64,000 bases of DNA, from positions 37,553 through 101,552 of the forward strand of contig NZ_BAAACY010000008.1 of NCBI RefSeq assembly GCF_039521925.1, in the 5' to 3' direction. Below, in pieces: positions 22,354 through 31,419 of this stretch. Origin of the DNA: Virgibacillus salarius (GTDB lineage: Bacteria; Bacillota; Bacilli; Bacillales; Amphibacillaceae). Under the pieces are notes generated by a model. It was given only the letters and a program-made list of their open reading frames with translations. It was not told where the DNA came from and did no database searches. How positions within the stretch are numbered: the stretch's first letter is position 1; the number at the start of each line of letters is the position of its first letter. A program made the position numbers and the translations under genes.

Positions 22354-23559
22354 TTATGCTTGAGTTCTTTCAACATATTCTTCATAAATACGTGCATAGA
22401 CTGCTTTATCGGTAATAAGCTTTAAAGCAGTAAATGCGGATGCCTTGGCTGCAACAATGAGAGCCTCATCAGCCTGCTTTGATTTAGCAGCTTCACGAAA
22501 GGCTACGGTATGACCAACTAAGTCACTAGAACCAATTTTAATATGCGGATGGATTGTTGGAACAATCTGACTAATATTTCCTGTATCTGTTGATCCCAAC
22601 GTTTTTCTTTCTTCTGTGTTAACTGTCTCCCCTAATTCTTCGACGACTTCTTTAAAAACGTCATCAAAACTACGATTTATAATAAAATTATCGACCTCAT
22701 TTTGAAATGGGGTAACCTTCAGCTGTGAACCAGTTGCTAAAGCCGCTCCTTCAGCAATCGACTTAACCCGATCAGTTACTTCATTTAATGTATTTCTCGA
22801 TGCTGCTCGGATGAAAAATCGTGCCTTTGCATATTCAGGAACCACATTAGGAGCATGACCACCATCTGTAATAATTCCATGAATACGTACATCACTTGGT
22901 ACATGCTGACGTAAAGCATTTATCCCGTTAAACAATTGGATCACACCATCCAATGCATTTATTCCTTCTTCTGGATGCGCTGATGCATGAGCTGGCTTCC
23001 CAAGAAATTCGAAATCTAATGGATCTACAGCTAAGCTTGGTGACGTTAGACTAGTTTCGGCACCTGGATGTACGATAATTGCAGCATCAAGCTGGTCAAC
23101 AAGCCCTCCCTTTACAAAACTTCCTTTCGCACTGCCATTAGGTCCACCTTCCTCAGCTGGTGTTCCTAATACAACTAAATTCCCACCAATTTCATCAATT
23201 ACTTTACTTAGACCAATTGCAGCAGCAATACTGGTGGCGCCTATCACATTATGGCCACATGCATGCCCAATTCCAGGCAACGCATCATATTCCGCTAAAA
23301 ATCCAATGGTCCGTCCTTTAACTCTACCATGTTTCTTTGCGATAAACGCTGTTTGGTGCCCGGCTATATCTTTTTCAACGTCAAAGCCTTCCTCAACTAA
23401 AATATCTGTTAATGTTTTAGCTGCAAAGAATTCCTGATTTCCGATTTCTGGGTTCTCATGTATGGTATGACTAATCCCTATATATCTTTCTTTATTCGCA
23501 TCAATATAAGTTGCAATTCGCTTTTTAAGTTCCACAATATTACCTGTAACGATAGTCAT
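22354..23559 (-). CDS. M20-family amidohydrolase (AbgB/ACY1L2-like)
   Basis: 401 residues. Zinc-peptidase motifs: AEYDALPGIGHACGHNVIG (about 90, metal ligands), GTPAEEGGPNGSAK (catalytic Glu), HPGAETS, and GKPAHASAHPEEGINALDG at the lid domain. Likely removes an acyl or peptide group from an amino acid. It closes the metNIQ operon under SAM riboswitch control, so an N-acylated or modified methionine/cysteine compound is the likely substrate (inference). The ATG at 23559 has AGAGAGG upstream. Confidence 0.85.
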   Translation of the reverse strand: MTIVTGNIVELKKRIATYIDANKERYIGISHTIHENPEIGNQEFFAAKTLTDILVEEGFDVEKDIAGHQTAFIAKKHGRVKGRTIGFLAEYDALPGIGHACGHNVIGATSIAAAIGLSKVIDEIGGNLVVLGTPAEEGGPNGSAKGSFVKGGLVDQLDAAIIVHPGAETSLTSPSLAVDPLDFEFLGKPAHASAHPEEGINALDGVIQLFNGINALRQHVPSDVRIHGIITDGGHAPNVVPEYAKARFFIRAASRNTLNEVTDRVKSIAEGAALATGSQLKVTPFQNEVDNFIINRSFDDVFKEVVEELGETVNTEERKTLGSTDTGNISQIVPTIHPHIKIGSSDLVGHTVAFREAAKSKQADEALIVAAKASAFTALKLITDKAVYARIYEEYVERTQA

Positions 23560-23588
23560 CTTCTTCACCTCTCTATATTATTATTTGT

Positions 23589-24407
23589 CTAATGTCCTAT
23601 TTCATTTAACGGTACGAACGTTGGAATTGAATTTCCGTCTCTTTCTTTTTCTATAAAATTCGCAACATCCTCGGTTTGATAAATATCTGCTAATTTCTTC
23701 AACACTTCATCATCTTGATCCTCTTTTTGGACAGCGATGATATTTATATATGGCGTTGCTGTTTCATCTTCATGGTAAATGGAATCATCTAACGGGCTAA
23801 AACCTGCATCAACTGCAATCCCATTATTAATAATAGAAGCATCGACATCAGGTAAAACACGCGGTGTTTGACCAGCCACTAGCAATTCAAATTGAAGATT
23901 CTTTGGATTCTCAACAATCTTATCTAATGAACCATTGCCATCAAATCCTTCTTCTAACGTTATCAACCCTGCGTCCTGTAACAACAATAGACCTCTCCCC
24001 ATATTTGTTGCCTCTTTTGCTAAGGCAATGGTTCCACCTTCTGGAATATCTTCTGGACGATCATGCTTTTCAGAATATAAGCCCATTGGAGCAATAACTG
24101 TTGTTGCAATTGGGGTTAAATCTAAATGATGTTCTTCAATAAAAGCATCAAAATAAGATACCGTCTGAAAAGCATTTGCATCGATTTCCCCCTCAGCTAA
24201 TGCTAAGTTGGGCTGAACATAGTCAGAAAAACGAACGATTTCGACATCTATCCCTTCTTTTTTTGCTTTTTCTGCCACGTAATCCCAAATGGCTGTATCT
24301 GATCCACTAATCCCGACTTTCACTGTTGTAGCTGCATCACTACTCGAACATGCTGTGATAATGCTTGTCAATATAATCAATAAAAAACGGATGGTTATTC
24401 TTTTCAT
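23589..24407 (-). CDS. metQ: Methionine ABC transporter binding lipoprotein
   Basis: 272 residues. Lipobox IITAC (Cys 20), then an NlpA/MetQ fold: VKVGISGSD, VQPNLALAEGEIDANAFQ, and YINIIAVQKEDQDDE near the end. Captures methionine or a derivative at the cell surface for MetNI. Confidence 0.92.
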   Translation of the reverse strand: MKRITIRFLLIILTSIITACSSSDAATTVKVGISGSDTAIWDYVAEKAKKEGIDVEIVRFSDYVQPNLALAEGEIDANAFQTVSYFDAFIEEHHLDLTPIATTVIAPMGLYSEKHDRPEDIPEGGTIALAKEATNMGRGLLLLQDAGLITLEEGFDGNGSLDKIVENPKNLQFELLVAGQTPRVLPDVDASIINNGIAVDAGFSPLDDSIYHEDETATPYINIIAVQKEDQDDEVLKKLADIYQTEDVANFIEKERDGNSIPTFVPLNEIGH

Positions 24408-24493
24408 GCTGTTCTCTCCTTATTTTTAAATACGTTACTTAACGATAAATGCTTTAAAAAATAGCTAGAAAAAAGCGTTCAAATTAATAGTCA

Positions 24494-25144
24494 TTACCGA
24501 CGTCTAATTTTTTTAGAAATGAAATTGCCTGTAGATTGTAAGCCTTGAACCATAATAACGAGAATCCCTACGGTGATAATCATAACCAATGTATCAAAGC
24601 GTTGATATCCGTAAGTAATAGCTAAGTCGCCAAGGCCTCCACCCCCTACTGCACCTGCCATGGCAGATGCACCTACGAGTCCAATGGTGGCAATCGTAAT
24701 ACCCAATAACAAGGAGCTAAGCGCTTCTGGAATAAGGAAGCGCATAATTATCTGTTTAGGTGTTGCACCCATAGCCTGTGCTGCCTCCATCACACCTGGA
24801 TCAACCTCTAGTAGTGAATTTTCTATTAATCGAGCAATATATGGGCCAGCATATAAAATCATTGGAACAATAGCTGCCGCAGTTCCAATTGAAGTTCCAA
24901 CTACCAAACGAGTAAATGGTATGACAGCAACCATTAAGATAATAAACGGAATAGATCGGAACACATTTATAATGGCATTTAATACGGTAAAAACTGCTTT
25001 ATTTTCCCATAAATGACCTTTTCTTGTGACAACAAGTAAAATCCCTAAGATTAGACCAATTACAAACGAAAAAAGCAAGGAAACGCCAACCATTACAATA
25101 GTCTCCCATAATGCTTCCACAATTTGTTGACCATTAACTAACAT
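24494..25144 (-). CDS. metI: Methionine ABC transporter permease
   Basis: 216 residues with five membrane segments. The EAA loop is EAAQAMGATPKQIIMRFLIPEAL (about 130-152 in shortened form: EAAQAMGATP ... IPEAL). Overlaps the metN end by 11 bases; AAGGAGG upstream. Inner-membrane channel of MetNIQ. Confidence 0.93.
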   Translation of the reverse strand: MLVNGQQIVEALWETIVMVGVSLLFSFVIGLILGILLVVTRKGHLWENKAVFTVLNAIINVFRSIPFIILMVAVIPFTRLVVGTSIGTAAAIVPMILYAGPYIARLIENSLLEVDPGVMEAAQAMGATPKQIIMRFLIPEALSSLLLGITIATIGLVGASAMAGAVGGGGLGDLAITYGYQRFDTLVMIITVGILVIMVQGLQSTGNFISKKIRRR

Positions 25145-26165
25145 CTGCTAGCACCTCCTTTACCGTTACCTTCTGTTGGTGAATATGCATGATAGCACGA
25201 TTTATTTCATTTTCATCACCATCTAGTTTGACGATTAAATTGCCAAATGGTGTTCCCTGTAGCTCCGTAATACTGCCAAATAACACATTTACATCAACCG
25301 CATATTGCTTAGCAATTTCTGATAATAGCGGTCGTCCCGTCGATTCCCCAAGGAATACAATTCGATAAATTTTCTGACGTTGATCCAGCACTTTTAACAG
25401 CTCATATACGGATCTAGGAATATCATCATGCATCACAGACCGTACAAATTTATGTGCAATCTCTGTCTTTGGCTGTGCAAACACTTCGAATACGGAACCT
25501 GCTTCTACTACTTTCCCCTCATCCAATACCGCTACCTTATCGCAAATCTCGCGAATAACCCCCATTTCATGCGTAATAATCAAAATGGTTAGGTTATATT
25601 CTTCATTTATCTTCTTTAGCAGCTGTAAAATTGATTTCGTAGTTTCTGGATCTAGTGCTGAAGTTGCTTCGTCACATAATAATACCTTTGGCTTCGTAGC
25701 AAGGGCACGAGCAATTCCTACACGCTGCTTTTGTCCACCAGATAGTTGATCTGGATAATTATCTGCTTTATCTTTTAATCCAACAAACTCTAGTAGTTCT
25801 ATAACCCGACGCTTCACTTCATCTTTTGGTACATTAGCAAGTAATAACGGCATCGCTACATTTGCGAATACTGTTTTAGCATTTAATAAATTAAAATGCT
25901 GAAAAATCATCCCGATGCTTCGTTTAGCTTCACGTAGATCCTTTGGAGAAAGGCTTAGCAAATCTTGATTATTAACCGTTACTTTTCCCGAAGAGGGACG
26001 TTCTAATAGGTTCACACAACGAATAAGGGAACTTTTCCCAGCACCACTAAAACCGATAACACCAAAGATTTCACCTTTTTCAATGTGCAAATTCACATCT
26101 TCTAATGCCTTTATTTGTTGTTGCTTTCCATTATAAATTTTACTTACACGTTCAAACGTAATCAT
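25134..26165 (-). CDS. metN: Methionine ABC transporter ATPase
   Basis: 343 residues. Walker A GFSGAGKSSL (about 38), signature LSGGQKQRVGIARAL (about 141), Walker B VLLCDEATSALD (about 160) and a C-terminal NIL domain (about 265-340) for feedback inhibition by methionine. First gene of metNIQ plus peptidase, behind two SAM riboswitches. Confidence 0.95.
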   Translation of the reverse strand: MITFERVSKIYNGKQQQIKALEDVNLHIEKGEIFGVIGFSGAGKSSLIRCVNLLERPSSGKVTVNNQDLLSLSPKDLREAKRSIGMIFQHFNLLNAKTVFANVAMPLLLANVPKDEVKRRVIELLEFVGLKDKADNYPDQLSGGQKQRVGIARALATKPKVLLCDEATSALDPETTKSILQLLKKINEEYNLTILIITHEMGVIREICDKVAVLDEGKVVEAGSVFEVFAQPKTEIAHKFVRSVMHDDIPRSVYELLKVLDQRQKIYRIVFLGESTGRPLLSEIAKQYAVDVNVLFGSITELQGTPFGNLIVKLDGDENEINRAIMHIHQQKVTVKEVLADVS

Positions 26166-26192
26166 GATGTATCACTCCTTTATGTCTGTACT

Positions 26193-26340
26193 AAAAATGC
26201 CTCTTCAGTTAAGAAGAGGCATCCATATACTATCCTCTTCTTATCTTTCAAGCTCTTAGCTTGCTGGATTTGGCACAGTACTTCATAGAGTCTGTTGCCG
26301 AGGTTTCAAAGGGCCAGTCCCTCCACCTCTCTGGATAAGA
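26193..26340 (-). promoter_or_regulatory. SAM-I riboswitch, promoter-distal copy
   Basis: Minus strand: CTTATCCAGAGAGGTGGAGG, then CTGGCCCTTTGAAACCTCGG, CAACAG, TGTGCCAAATCCAGCAAGC and GAAAGATAAG are the S-box landmarks. The terminator AATGCCTCTTCTTAACTGAAGAGGCATTTTT lies at 26193-26222 (stem ATGCCTCTTC). Closes metN when SAM is bound. Confidence 0.95.
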
Positions 26341-26365
26341 AGTTACGCTATAAAATTTTGTTCCG

Positions 26366-26530
26366 AATAAAAAAATCCCTCCTTGTTTGTAAGAAGAGAT
26401 TTCCATATCTATTGGCGCTCTCTTCTTATTTTCCAAGCACAAATGACTTGTTGGATTTGGCACAGTACTTTGTAAAGTCCGCTGCCGAGGCTTCAAAGGG
26501 CCAATTCCCTCCACCTCTCTGAATAAGAAG
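26366..26530 (-). promoter_or_regulatory. SAM-I riboswitch, promoter-proximal copy
   Basis: A second complete S-box: GAGAGGTGGAGGGAATTGGC, CTTTGAAGCCTCGGCAGCGG, TGTGCCAAATCCAACAAGTC, with its own terminator (stem AAATC(T/C)CT, T run at 26366-26402). It precedes the first copy by about 30 bases, so transcription must pass two SAM-sensing stops. Confidence 0.93.
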
Positions 26531-26553
26531 TTTATATTTTGTAATTGATATAT

Positions 26554-26582
26554 ACAATACTACGCTTGCGACATCCTGTCAA
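26554..26582 (-). promoter_or_regulatory. metN operon promoter
   Basis: TTGACA (26582-26577) and TATTGT (26559-26554), 17 bases apart on the minus strand, directly before the first riboswitch. Confidence 0.75.
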
Positions 26583-26634
26583 TTACTATTTGAAAATTTT
26601 TTATAAACCTGTCATTTATTTTTCTAACCGTTTA

Positions 26635-26691
26635 TTGCTTTACTAAAAAAATTCTGTATAATTAGTCATAGTGATAATGATTCTCATTATC
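26635..26691 (+). promoter_or_regulatory. Promoter with Fur box
   Basis: TTGCTT (26635-26640), 16 bases, TATAAT (26657-26662), then GATAATGATTCTCATTATC (26673-26691), a near-perfect 19-base Fur box covering the start of transcription. Predicts iron repression of the two genes downstream. Confidence 0.92.
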
Positions 26692-26718
26692 ATCAATGGC
26701 GAAGGAGGTAATTATAAT

Positions 26719-27774
26719 ATGCAACATTTAGATATTACAGATGTAACTATTGTTGGTGGTGGACCAGCAGGTTTATATGCATCTTTTTATAGTGGCATGA
26801 GGGATTTATCAACTCGTATTATAGAATATCAACCAAAGCTTGGTGGTAAGGTACACGTATATCCAGAGAAAATGATTTGGGATGTAGGTGGATTAACTCC
26901 TGTAACTGGAGCTACCTTAATTGATCAAATGGCAGAGCAAGCATTGACATTCGATCCTGAAGTCATTCTCAACGAAAAAGTTACAAAAATAGAGAAAAAT
27001 GAAGATAACCTATTTGTATTAACTTCCCATTCTGGTAATCAATATTTAAGTAAAACAGTAATTCTTGCAGTTGGTGGCGGTATATTAAATCCAATTAAAA
27101 TTGATATTGAAGGTGCAGATCGATTTGAGGTAACAAATCTGCATTATACCGTACAAAGTCTTGAGCATTTCAAAAATAAAAACATTATCATATCTGGTGG
27201 GGGAAACTCAGCCATTGATTGGGCTAACGAATTAGAACCAATAGCTAAGCAGCTACATATGGTGCATCGTAAAAATGAATTTACAGGACATGAAGCACAT
27301 ATTTCGCAAATCATGAATTCTACAGCTAACATCCATTTTAATTCAACCATTGAGAAGTTGCATGCTAATGCACAAGGCGATCAAATCGAAGCCGTGGAAA
27401 TACGAAACCACGAGACAAATCAAGAAGAAGAAGTGAAAACAGATGCGCTTATCATTAGCTATGGCTATGAACGAGAATTAACGTTTATTAAAGAAAGCCC
27501 TTTAAATATTGAAATAGAAAGGGATTTCTTTGTAAAAGGAACCTCGAAATCAGCTACTTCCATTGAAGGTCTTTATGCAGCTGGTGATATCTTATCGTTT
27601 GATGGGAAGGTACACTTAATTGCTGGAGCATTTGTAGATGCAGCGAATGCCGTTAATCAAGCAAAACTATTATTAGAACCTGATGCAACAGCAAAAGCAA
27701 GGGTATCTTCACATAACGATAAATTTAATTCAAGAAATAAAGCGCTATTAAGGCATCTATATCAAAAATCATAA
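26719..27774 (+). CDS. Ferredoxin-NADP+ reductase type (YcgT/YumC-like), iron-regulated
   Basis: 351 residues. Thioredoxin-reductase-like flavoprotein without the CxxC pair. FAD motif VTIVGGGPAGLYASFYSG (about 10-27), NADPH motif NIIISGGGNSAIDWA (about 155), and AAGDI for FAD (about 296). Homologous to the ferredoxin/flavodoxin reductases; B. subtilis YcgT is Fur-regulated. Here it precedes a siderophore-binding protein, so a role in reducing iron from ferric siderophores is likely. GGAGG before 26719. Confidence 0.85.
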   Translation: MQHLDITDVTIVGGGPAGLYASFYSGMRDLSTRIIEYQPKLGGKVHVYPEKMIWDVGGLTPVTGATLIDQMAEQALTFDPEVILNEKVTKIEKNEDNLFVLTSHSGNQYLSKTVILAVGGGILNPIKIDIEGADRFEVTNLHYTVQSLEHFKNKNIIISGGGNSAIDWANELEPIAKQLHMVHRKNEFTGHEAHISQIMNSTANIHFNSTIEKLHANAQGDQIEAVEIRNHETNQEEEVKTDALIISYGYERELTFIKESPLNIEIERDFFVKGTSKSATSIEGLYAAGDILSFDGKVHLIAGAFVDAANAVNQAKLLLEPDATAKARVSSHNDKFNSRNKALLRHLYQKS

Positions 27775-27790
27775 GCTAAGGAGATTGAAA

Positions 27791-28756
27791 ATGATTAAAA
27801 AATTGCGCTTACCAGTTTTTCTAGTTATTCTTGCTGTCTTCTTATCAGCATGTGGTGGTAATAATAGCTCAGAAGAAGAATCAGAAAATCAAGATAGCAA
27901 TGAAGATAATAATAAACAAGAAGAAATGCGTAGTTTTGAAACCGCTAAAGGGAATGTCGATATACCAGTTAAACCAAAACGAATTGTCACCGACTACTAC
28001 GGGGGCGAACTACTGTCCGTAGGTGCAAACGTAGTAGGTGCTGAACCAACAGCATTTGATAATCCATTTATATCAGATTTATTAAAGGATGCAACAGATG
28101 TTGGCTATCCACTCAATGAAGAAAAAGTATTATCGCTAAAACCGGATCTAATCGTCGTTATGTATGATGATAATTACGAGGCATTATCTAAGATCGCTCC
28201 AACCATTCATATCCCATACGGTACTACATCCGATGTAGAAGAAACCGTTAAGCTATTCGGTGACATCACAGGTAAGCCGGATCAAGCAGAAGCATTCCTC
28301 ACTGACTTTCATAAAAAAGGAGAGGAAGGTCGTAAAAAATTAGAGGGTGTTATCGAGCCGGATGAAACATTTGGCATTTATGAGCTTACAAACAAAGGGG
28401 AATTGTGGACCTTTGGTGATAATTCGGGTAGAGGTGGACAAGCCTTGTATAATGCGCTCAAATTAAAGATGCCAGAGAAGAACAGTGAAGGAGAAAGTAC
28501 GAAACAGCTTTCTCTAGAGGTACTCCCTGACTATGCAGCTGATTATATGTTCTTAACCACGTATGACCCTGAAAATGAAGGGACAGCTTTACAAGACTTG
28601 AAAGATTCTGCTGTTTGGAAAAATTTACAAGCTCATAAACAAGATCAAATCTTCTATAATGACTTTGATATTTTTTATCGTTACGACCCAATTGCAGTAA
28701 AGAAACAAATTGATTTATTCGTTGAGATGATTATCGAACGTAAAGAAAATCAGTAA
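27791..28756 (+). CDS. Ferric siderophore-binding lipoprotein 1
   Basis: 321 residues. Lipobox FLSAC, acidic linker, then the periplasmic-binding fold of FeuA/FhuD: PKRIVTDYYGGELLSVG, EKVLSLKPDLIVVMYD, YRYDPIAVKKQIDLFVE. In operon with the reductase and ends at a strong terminator. No permease follows, so it must use one encoded elsewhere, possibly the pair at 32799-34873. The ATG at 27791 is better spaced from AAGGAG than a TTG at 27785. Confidence 0.88.
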   Translation: MIKKLRLPVFLVILAVFLSACGGNNSSEEESENQDSNEDNNKQEEMRSFETAKGNVDIPVKPKRIVTDYYGGELLSVGANVVGAEPTAFDNPFISDLLKDATDVGYPLNEEKVLSLKPDLIVVMYDDNYEALSKIAPTIHIPYGTTSDVEETVKLFGDITGKPDQAEAFLTDFHKKGEEGRKKLEGVIEPDETFGIYELTNKGELWTFGDNSGRGGQALYNALKLKMPEKNSEGESTKQLSLEVLPDYAADYMFLTTYDPENEGTALQDLKDSAVWKNLQAHKQDQIFYNDFDIFYRYDPIAVKKQIDLFVEMIIERKENQ

Positions 28757-28763
28757 TCAAGTA

Positions 28764-28806
28764 AAACAAACTACTTGTTGGTCACTTACCAGCAAGTAGT
28801 TTGTTT
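28764..28806. terminator. Terminator of the iron operon
   Basis: A long hairpin: AAACAAACTACTTG and CAAGTAGTTTGTTT, extended by TGGT/ACCA to about 19 pairs. Confidence 0.88.
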
Positions 28807-28878
28807 AATATAAAGATGGACTACTCCAAGATTTCTAGTATTTCTCTGTTTTCCATGTGAAAAACGTTTTTACTTTCC

Positions 28879-29208
28879 TCATGGCTTTGGATAAATGCTT
28901 AGCTCAAAGAAACCGACGATAACAATACAAAATGCGGTAAATACATAAATACTGAATGCTAACAAGGTAAAGGTTTTTTTAAAATTTATTCTTGTTAAAC
29001 TAATTAAACCAAAAAGTGTACCAAGAAAGGGTAGTACACCAAAGAAGATATTCGTAAGTCCCGCAACTTCACCGAAGGTTAGTAAAAAAATATTTAAATA
29101 GGCTAATGTAAGCAATGCACATATAAAAGACGCGATACCAAATTTCGTTTCTCTTAATTTTAGTCGTTTCTTTTTTTCTTTTCTATGAAATAAACTTACC
29201 AATTCCAT
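28879..29208 (-). CDS. Small membrane protein, YhdK-like
   Basis: 109 residues. Basic N-terminus and three membrane segments (about 24-46, 52-72, 80-102). Overlaps the anti-sigma gene by 13 bases. By position it matches YhdK of the B. subtilis sigM operon, which assists the anti-sigma factor; sequence alone is not decisive. Confidence 0.65.
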   Translation of the reverse strand: MELVSLFHRKEKKKRLKLRETKFGIASFICALLTLAYLNIFLLTFGEVAGLTNIFFGVLPFLGTLFGLISLTRINFKKTFTLLAFSIYVFTAFCIVIVGFFELSIYPKP

Positions 29209-30293
29209 AATCGCACCTCCCCTATATGAATCGCTCGAATTGCTTCATTTTCTTGTAGTTTTAATATCTCTTTTGTAGGTCCTGTAAGTACCCCGGCATA
29301 AACATGAATCCCATGGTTCATTAAATAACTAATCCGATCATTCAGCTCTAATGATTTTGCATGGGAAATGGCTACCGCTTGCTCTTCATATTTTTCTAGT
29401 AAATGAAGACTATCTAAGAATTGTGCTTCATTTGATTTTGAATTATTGTACGGTGACCAAGCATCAGGATCTGTTTGGGCAGGATAACCGATTGGCGCCA
29501 GATATCTTCCTTCTAGATCTTTACCTGTGGATTCTAAACCAGTATCTATAGCATACCATCGCCATTCCACATCCATTCCATCTACGATGTCTGGCATTTC
29601 ATCTGGGTTTGTAAGTTTATTTAGTGAGACATATATTTCAGAAACAGTTCCTTCTGGCAGTTTTTCAAGTGTATCCCAAGCTGTATTATCTCGATTCGTA
29701 ATCGTTGCTTTAGGGTGATATAGTTTTTTTGTATCAAAATATGGGATTCGCTCTTTCGGAGATTCTGTAATATAGTTTCGTACTGGCATTTTTGCATCAT
29801 CGAATAGATATTTGACCTGCCACTCCCCTTGCTTTATATCCTTTTTGCCAATTCGTTTGAAAAGATCCATCTGAACTTGAAAATGAAATAAATTAATCTG
29901 CTCCTCTATCTCCATTTCTTCAAGACTAACATTTGGCTCCGTGACGTAAACTGTATTAATTGCAACATCTATAAGTTCTTCAGCCTTATTATTCACGCCA
30001 TAGTACAGATAACTAGCTATCACCATAATAGGGTATATGAGTAATAGGATCATAACAACATAGGCTACTAAGGAAAATTTAGCATGCCGAATACTACTGT
30101 TTAGAATTTGCTGGACTTTTTCCGGAGGTATATCTTCACGATCATTCTCCTGATCAACAGATGGTATCTCTTTCCCTAGTATTTCCTGATAATCATCAAG
30201 CCTATCTAATTCCTCCTCTACTTCCAGAGCTTCCTCCTCTGACAGCTCACCATTATAATATTTTTTTAGCTTTTCTTTCCATTCTGTGCTCAT
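29196..30293 (-). CDS. Membrane anti-sigma factor, YhdL-like
   Basis: 365 residues. The cytoplasmic N-terminal part (about 1-68) would bind the sigma factor. One membrane segment follows (about 74-96: VAYVVMILLLIYPIMVIASY), then a large extracytoplasmic Sigma_reg_C domain. The order sigma, anti-sigma, small membrane protein is that of sigM-yhdL-yhdK, which controls cell-envelope stress genes. GTG/ATG start 3 bases after the sigma gene. Confidence 0.82.
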   Translation of the reverse strand: MSTEWKEKLKKYYNGELSEEEALEVEEELDRLDDYQEILGKEIPSVDQENDREDIPPEKVQQILNSSIRHAKFSLVAYVVMILLLIYPIMVIASYLYYGVNNKAEELIDVAINTVYVTEPNVSLEEMEIEEQINLFHFQVQMDLFKRIGKKDIKQGEWQVKYLFDDAKMPVRNYITESPKERIPYFDTKKLYHPKATITNRDNTAWDTLEKLPEGTVSEIYVSLNKLTNPDEMPDIVDGMDVEWRWYAIDTGLESTGKDLEGRYLAPIGYPAQTDPDAWSPYNNSKSNEAQFLDSLHLLEKYEEQAVAISHAKSLELNDRISYLMNHGIHVYAGVLTGPTKEILKLQENEAIRAIHIGEVRLWNW

Positions 30294-30296
30294 GCT

Positions 30297-30782
30297 TCAC
30301 TCCCCTTTTTTATAAAGCTGTCTAAGTCGTCCTCTTCCACGGAAAATATGGGATTTCAAGGTGTTCTCCTTTACTGATAGAATAGTAGCTGCTTCTTTAT
30401 AGGAATATCCTTGAATATCACATAGAAGAATAGCATCCCGCTGTAAGGGCTTCAATTGATCAAGCTTTCGGTACAATTCTCTAATATGTAAGTGTTTTAA
30501 AAAATCTAGTTCTGTTGATTGATCGTGAGCTATTTTCGAAAAAAATTCTGGTTCCTGATAAACAATTCTTTTACTGTGCCTCATATAATCAATGAAAAGA
30601 TGGTAGGCTATTTTAAACAGCCATGCTTTAAAGGACTTTGGCGGTGATCTATCTAATGCTATGTATGCTTTCATAAATGTATCGTGAGTCAAATCCTCTG
30701 CTAATTCCTTATCCTTACATAGGGAGAATAAATATCGATAAACATCTAAAATATAAAGCTTATATAAGTCTTGTATATCCAA
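30297..30782 (-). CDS. sigM: ECF sigma factor, SigM-like
   Basis: 161 residues. Region 2 (about 5-70: DVYRYLFSLCKDKELAEDLTHDTF, FKAWLFKIAYHLFIDYMR) and region 4 (about 105-158: LKPLQRDAILLCDIQGYSYK, NTLKSHIFRGRGRLRQLY). TTG start after GGGGGAGG. A possible autoregulated ECF promoter lies upstream. Assignment to SigM rests on neighbours and size. Confidence 0.8.
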   Translation of the reverse strand: MDIQDLYKLYILDVYRYLFSLCKDKELAEDLTHDTFMKAYIALDRSPPKSFKAWLFKIAYHLFIDYMRHSKRIVYQEPEFFSKIAHDQSTELDFLKHLHIRELYRKLDQLKPLQRDAILLCDIQGYSYKEAATILSVKENTLKSHIFRGRGRLRQLYKKGE

Positions 30783-30805
30783 TATTCCTCCCCCTTCCTC
30801 CCTAA

Positions 30806-30834
30806 ATAACGAATTCGCCTCATAAAAAGTTGCA
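30806..30834 (-). promoter_or_regulatory. Possible ECF (SigM-type) autoregulatory promoter
   Basis: TGCAAC (30834-30829) and CGTTAT (30811-30806), 17 bases apart on the minus strand, resemble the ECF pattern TGAAAC-N16/17-CGTC. One mismatch in each part. Confidence 0.4.
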
Positions 30835-30890
30835 GCTCTTTAGAATTTGATGCACTTTTTTAATAATTCGAAAGTAGCAGATACAATAAC

Positions 30891-31060
30891 AAAAGCGGAA
30901 ACGCCTGATTAGAAACGTAGCGACTGGAGCGATTCAACGGAGATAAAGGAATCACGGTGAGCTTGTGAGCCAATGATGACTTAATCGTAGGGCGATTCGT
31001 GAAGTAGCCTAGTTACTGGACGCTGGAGCTGGATGCAGCCCAACACGCCTATATTTATCC
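30891..31060. repeat. Non-coding repeat-like element
   Basis: GC-richer block starting AAGCGGAAACGCCTG, with CTGGAGC twice (near 30924 and 31024) and a CAACACGCC end. The composition differs from its surroundings and no gene fits. I recall similar sequence scattered in Oceanobacillus-type genomes; no second copy lies in this window. Confidence 0.45.
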
Positions 31061-31169
31061 ATAGGGGAAATTTTATAATTTCCTAGAAAAAAAACGGAGC
31101 AAAATTCGCTCAGTCCTTATCACTACATGCTCAGATTTACGCTCCCTCTAGTAGCTATTATGGAATAAT

Positions 31170-31385
31170 AGCTACTTCTTACTTGACCACCACTCCGGCT
31201 GCCCACTTCCCTTTCCGTGGGGTTTGTCCTTCAGCTAACTTTTTTAGCAAAACCCGCTCAAAAAAGTGGATCTTCAGGTCAAACATTTCCCACAGGAGTT
31301 GAAGTGGCCGGCCTTCGCTATTATCAGGCTCTACAACGCTAGCATGAAGTAACACAGCTGCTTTTATACTCACGGATAGCGATTT
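31170..31385 (+). repeat. Intergenic repeat family, diverged copy 2
   Basis: Shares CAGCTAAC, AGTGGATCTTC, TTCCCACAGGAGT and a GTGGGG block in the same order as copies at 19324 and 31440, with many changes and small insertions. No credible ORF. Confidence 0.5.
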
Positions 31386-31419
31386 TCACTTTACCCATTG
31401 TAAAAAAAGTCAACCTATT

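Noticed and set aside
26248..26514. Minus-strand open frame of 88 codons
   Set aside because: It lies across both SAM riboswitches; the structured RNA explains the sequence and no ribosome site precedes it.
31179..31373. Minus-strand open frame of 64 codons
   Set aside because: It is the translation of a diverged intergenic repeat; the other copies do not keep the frame.
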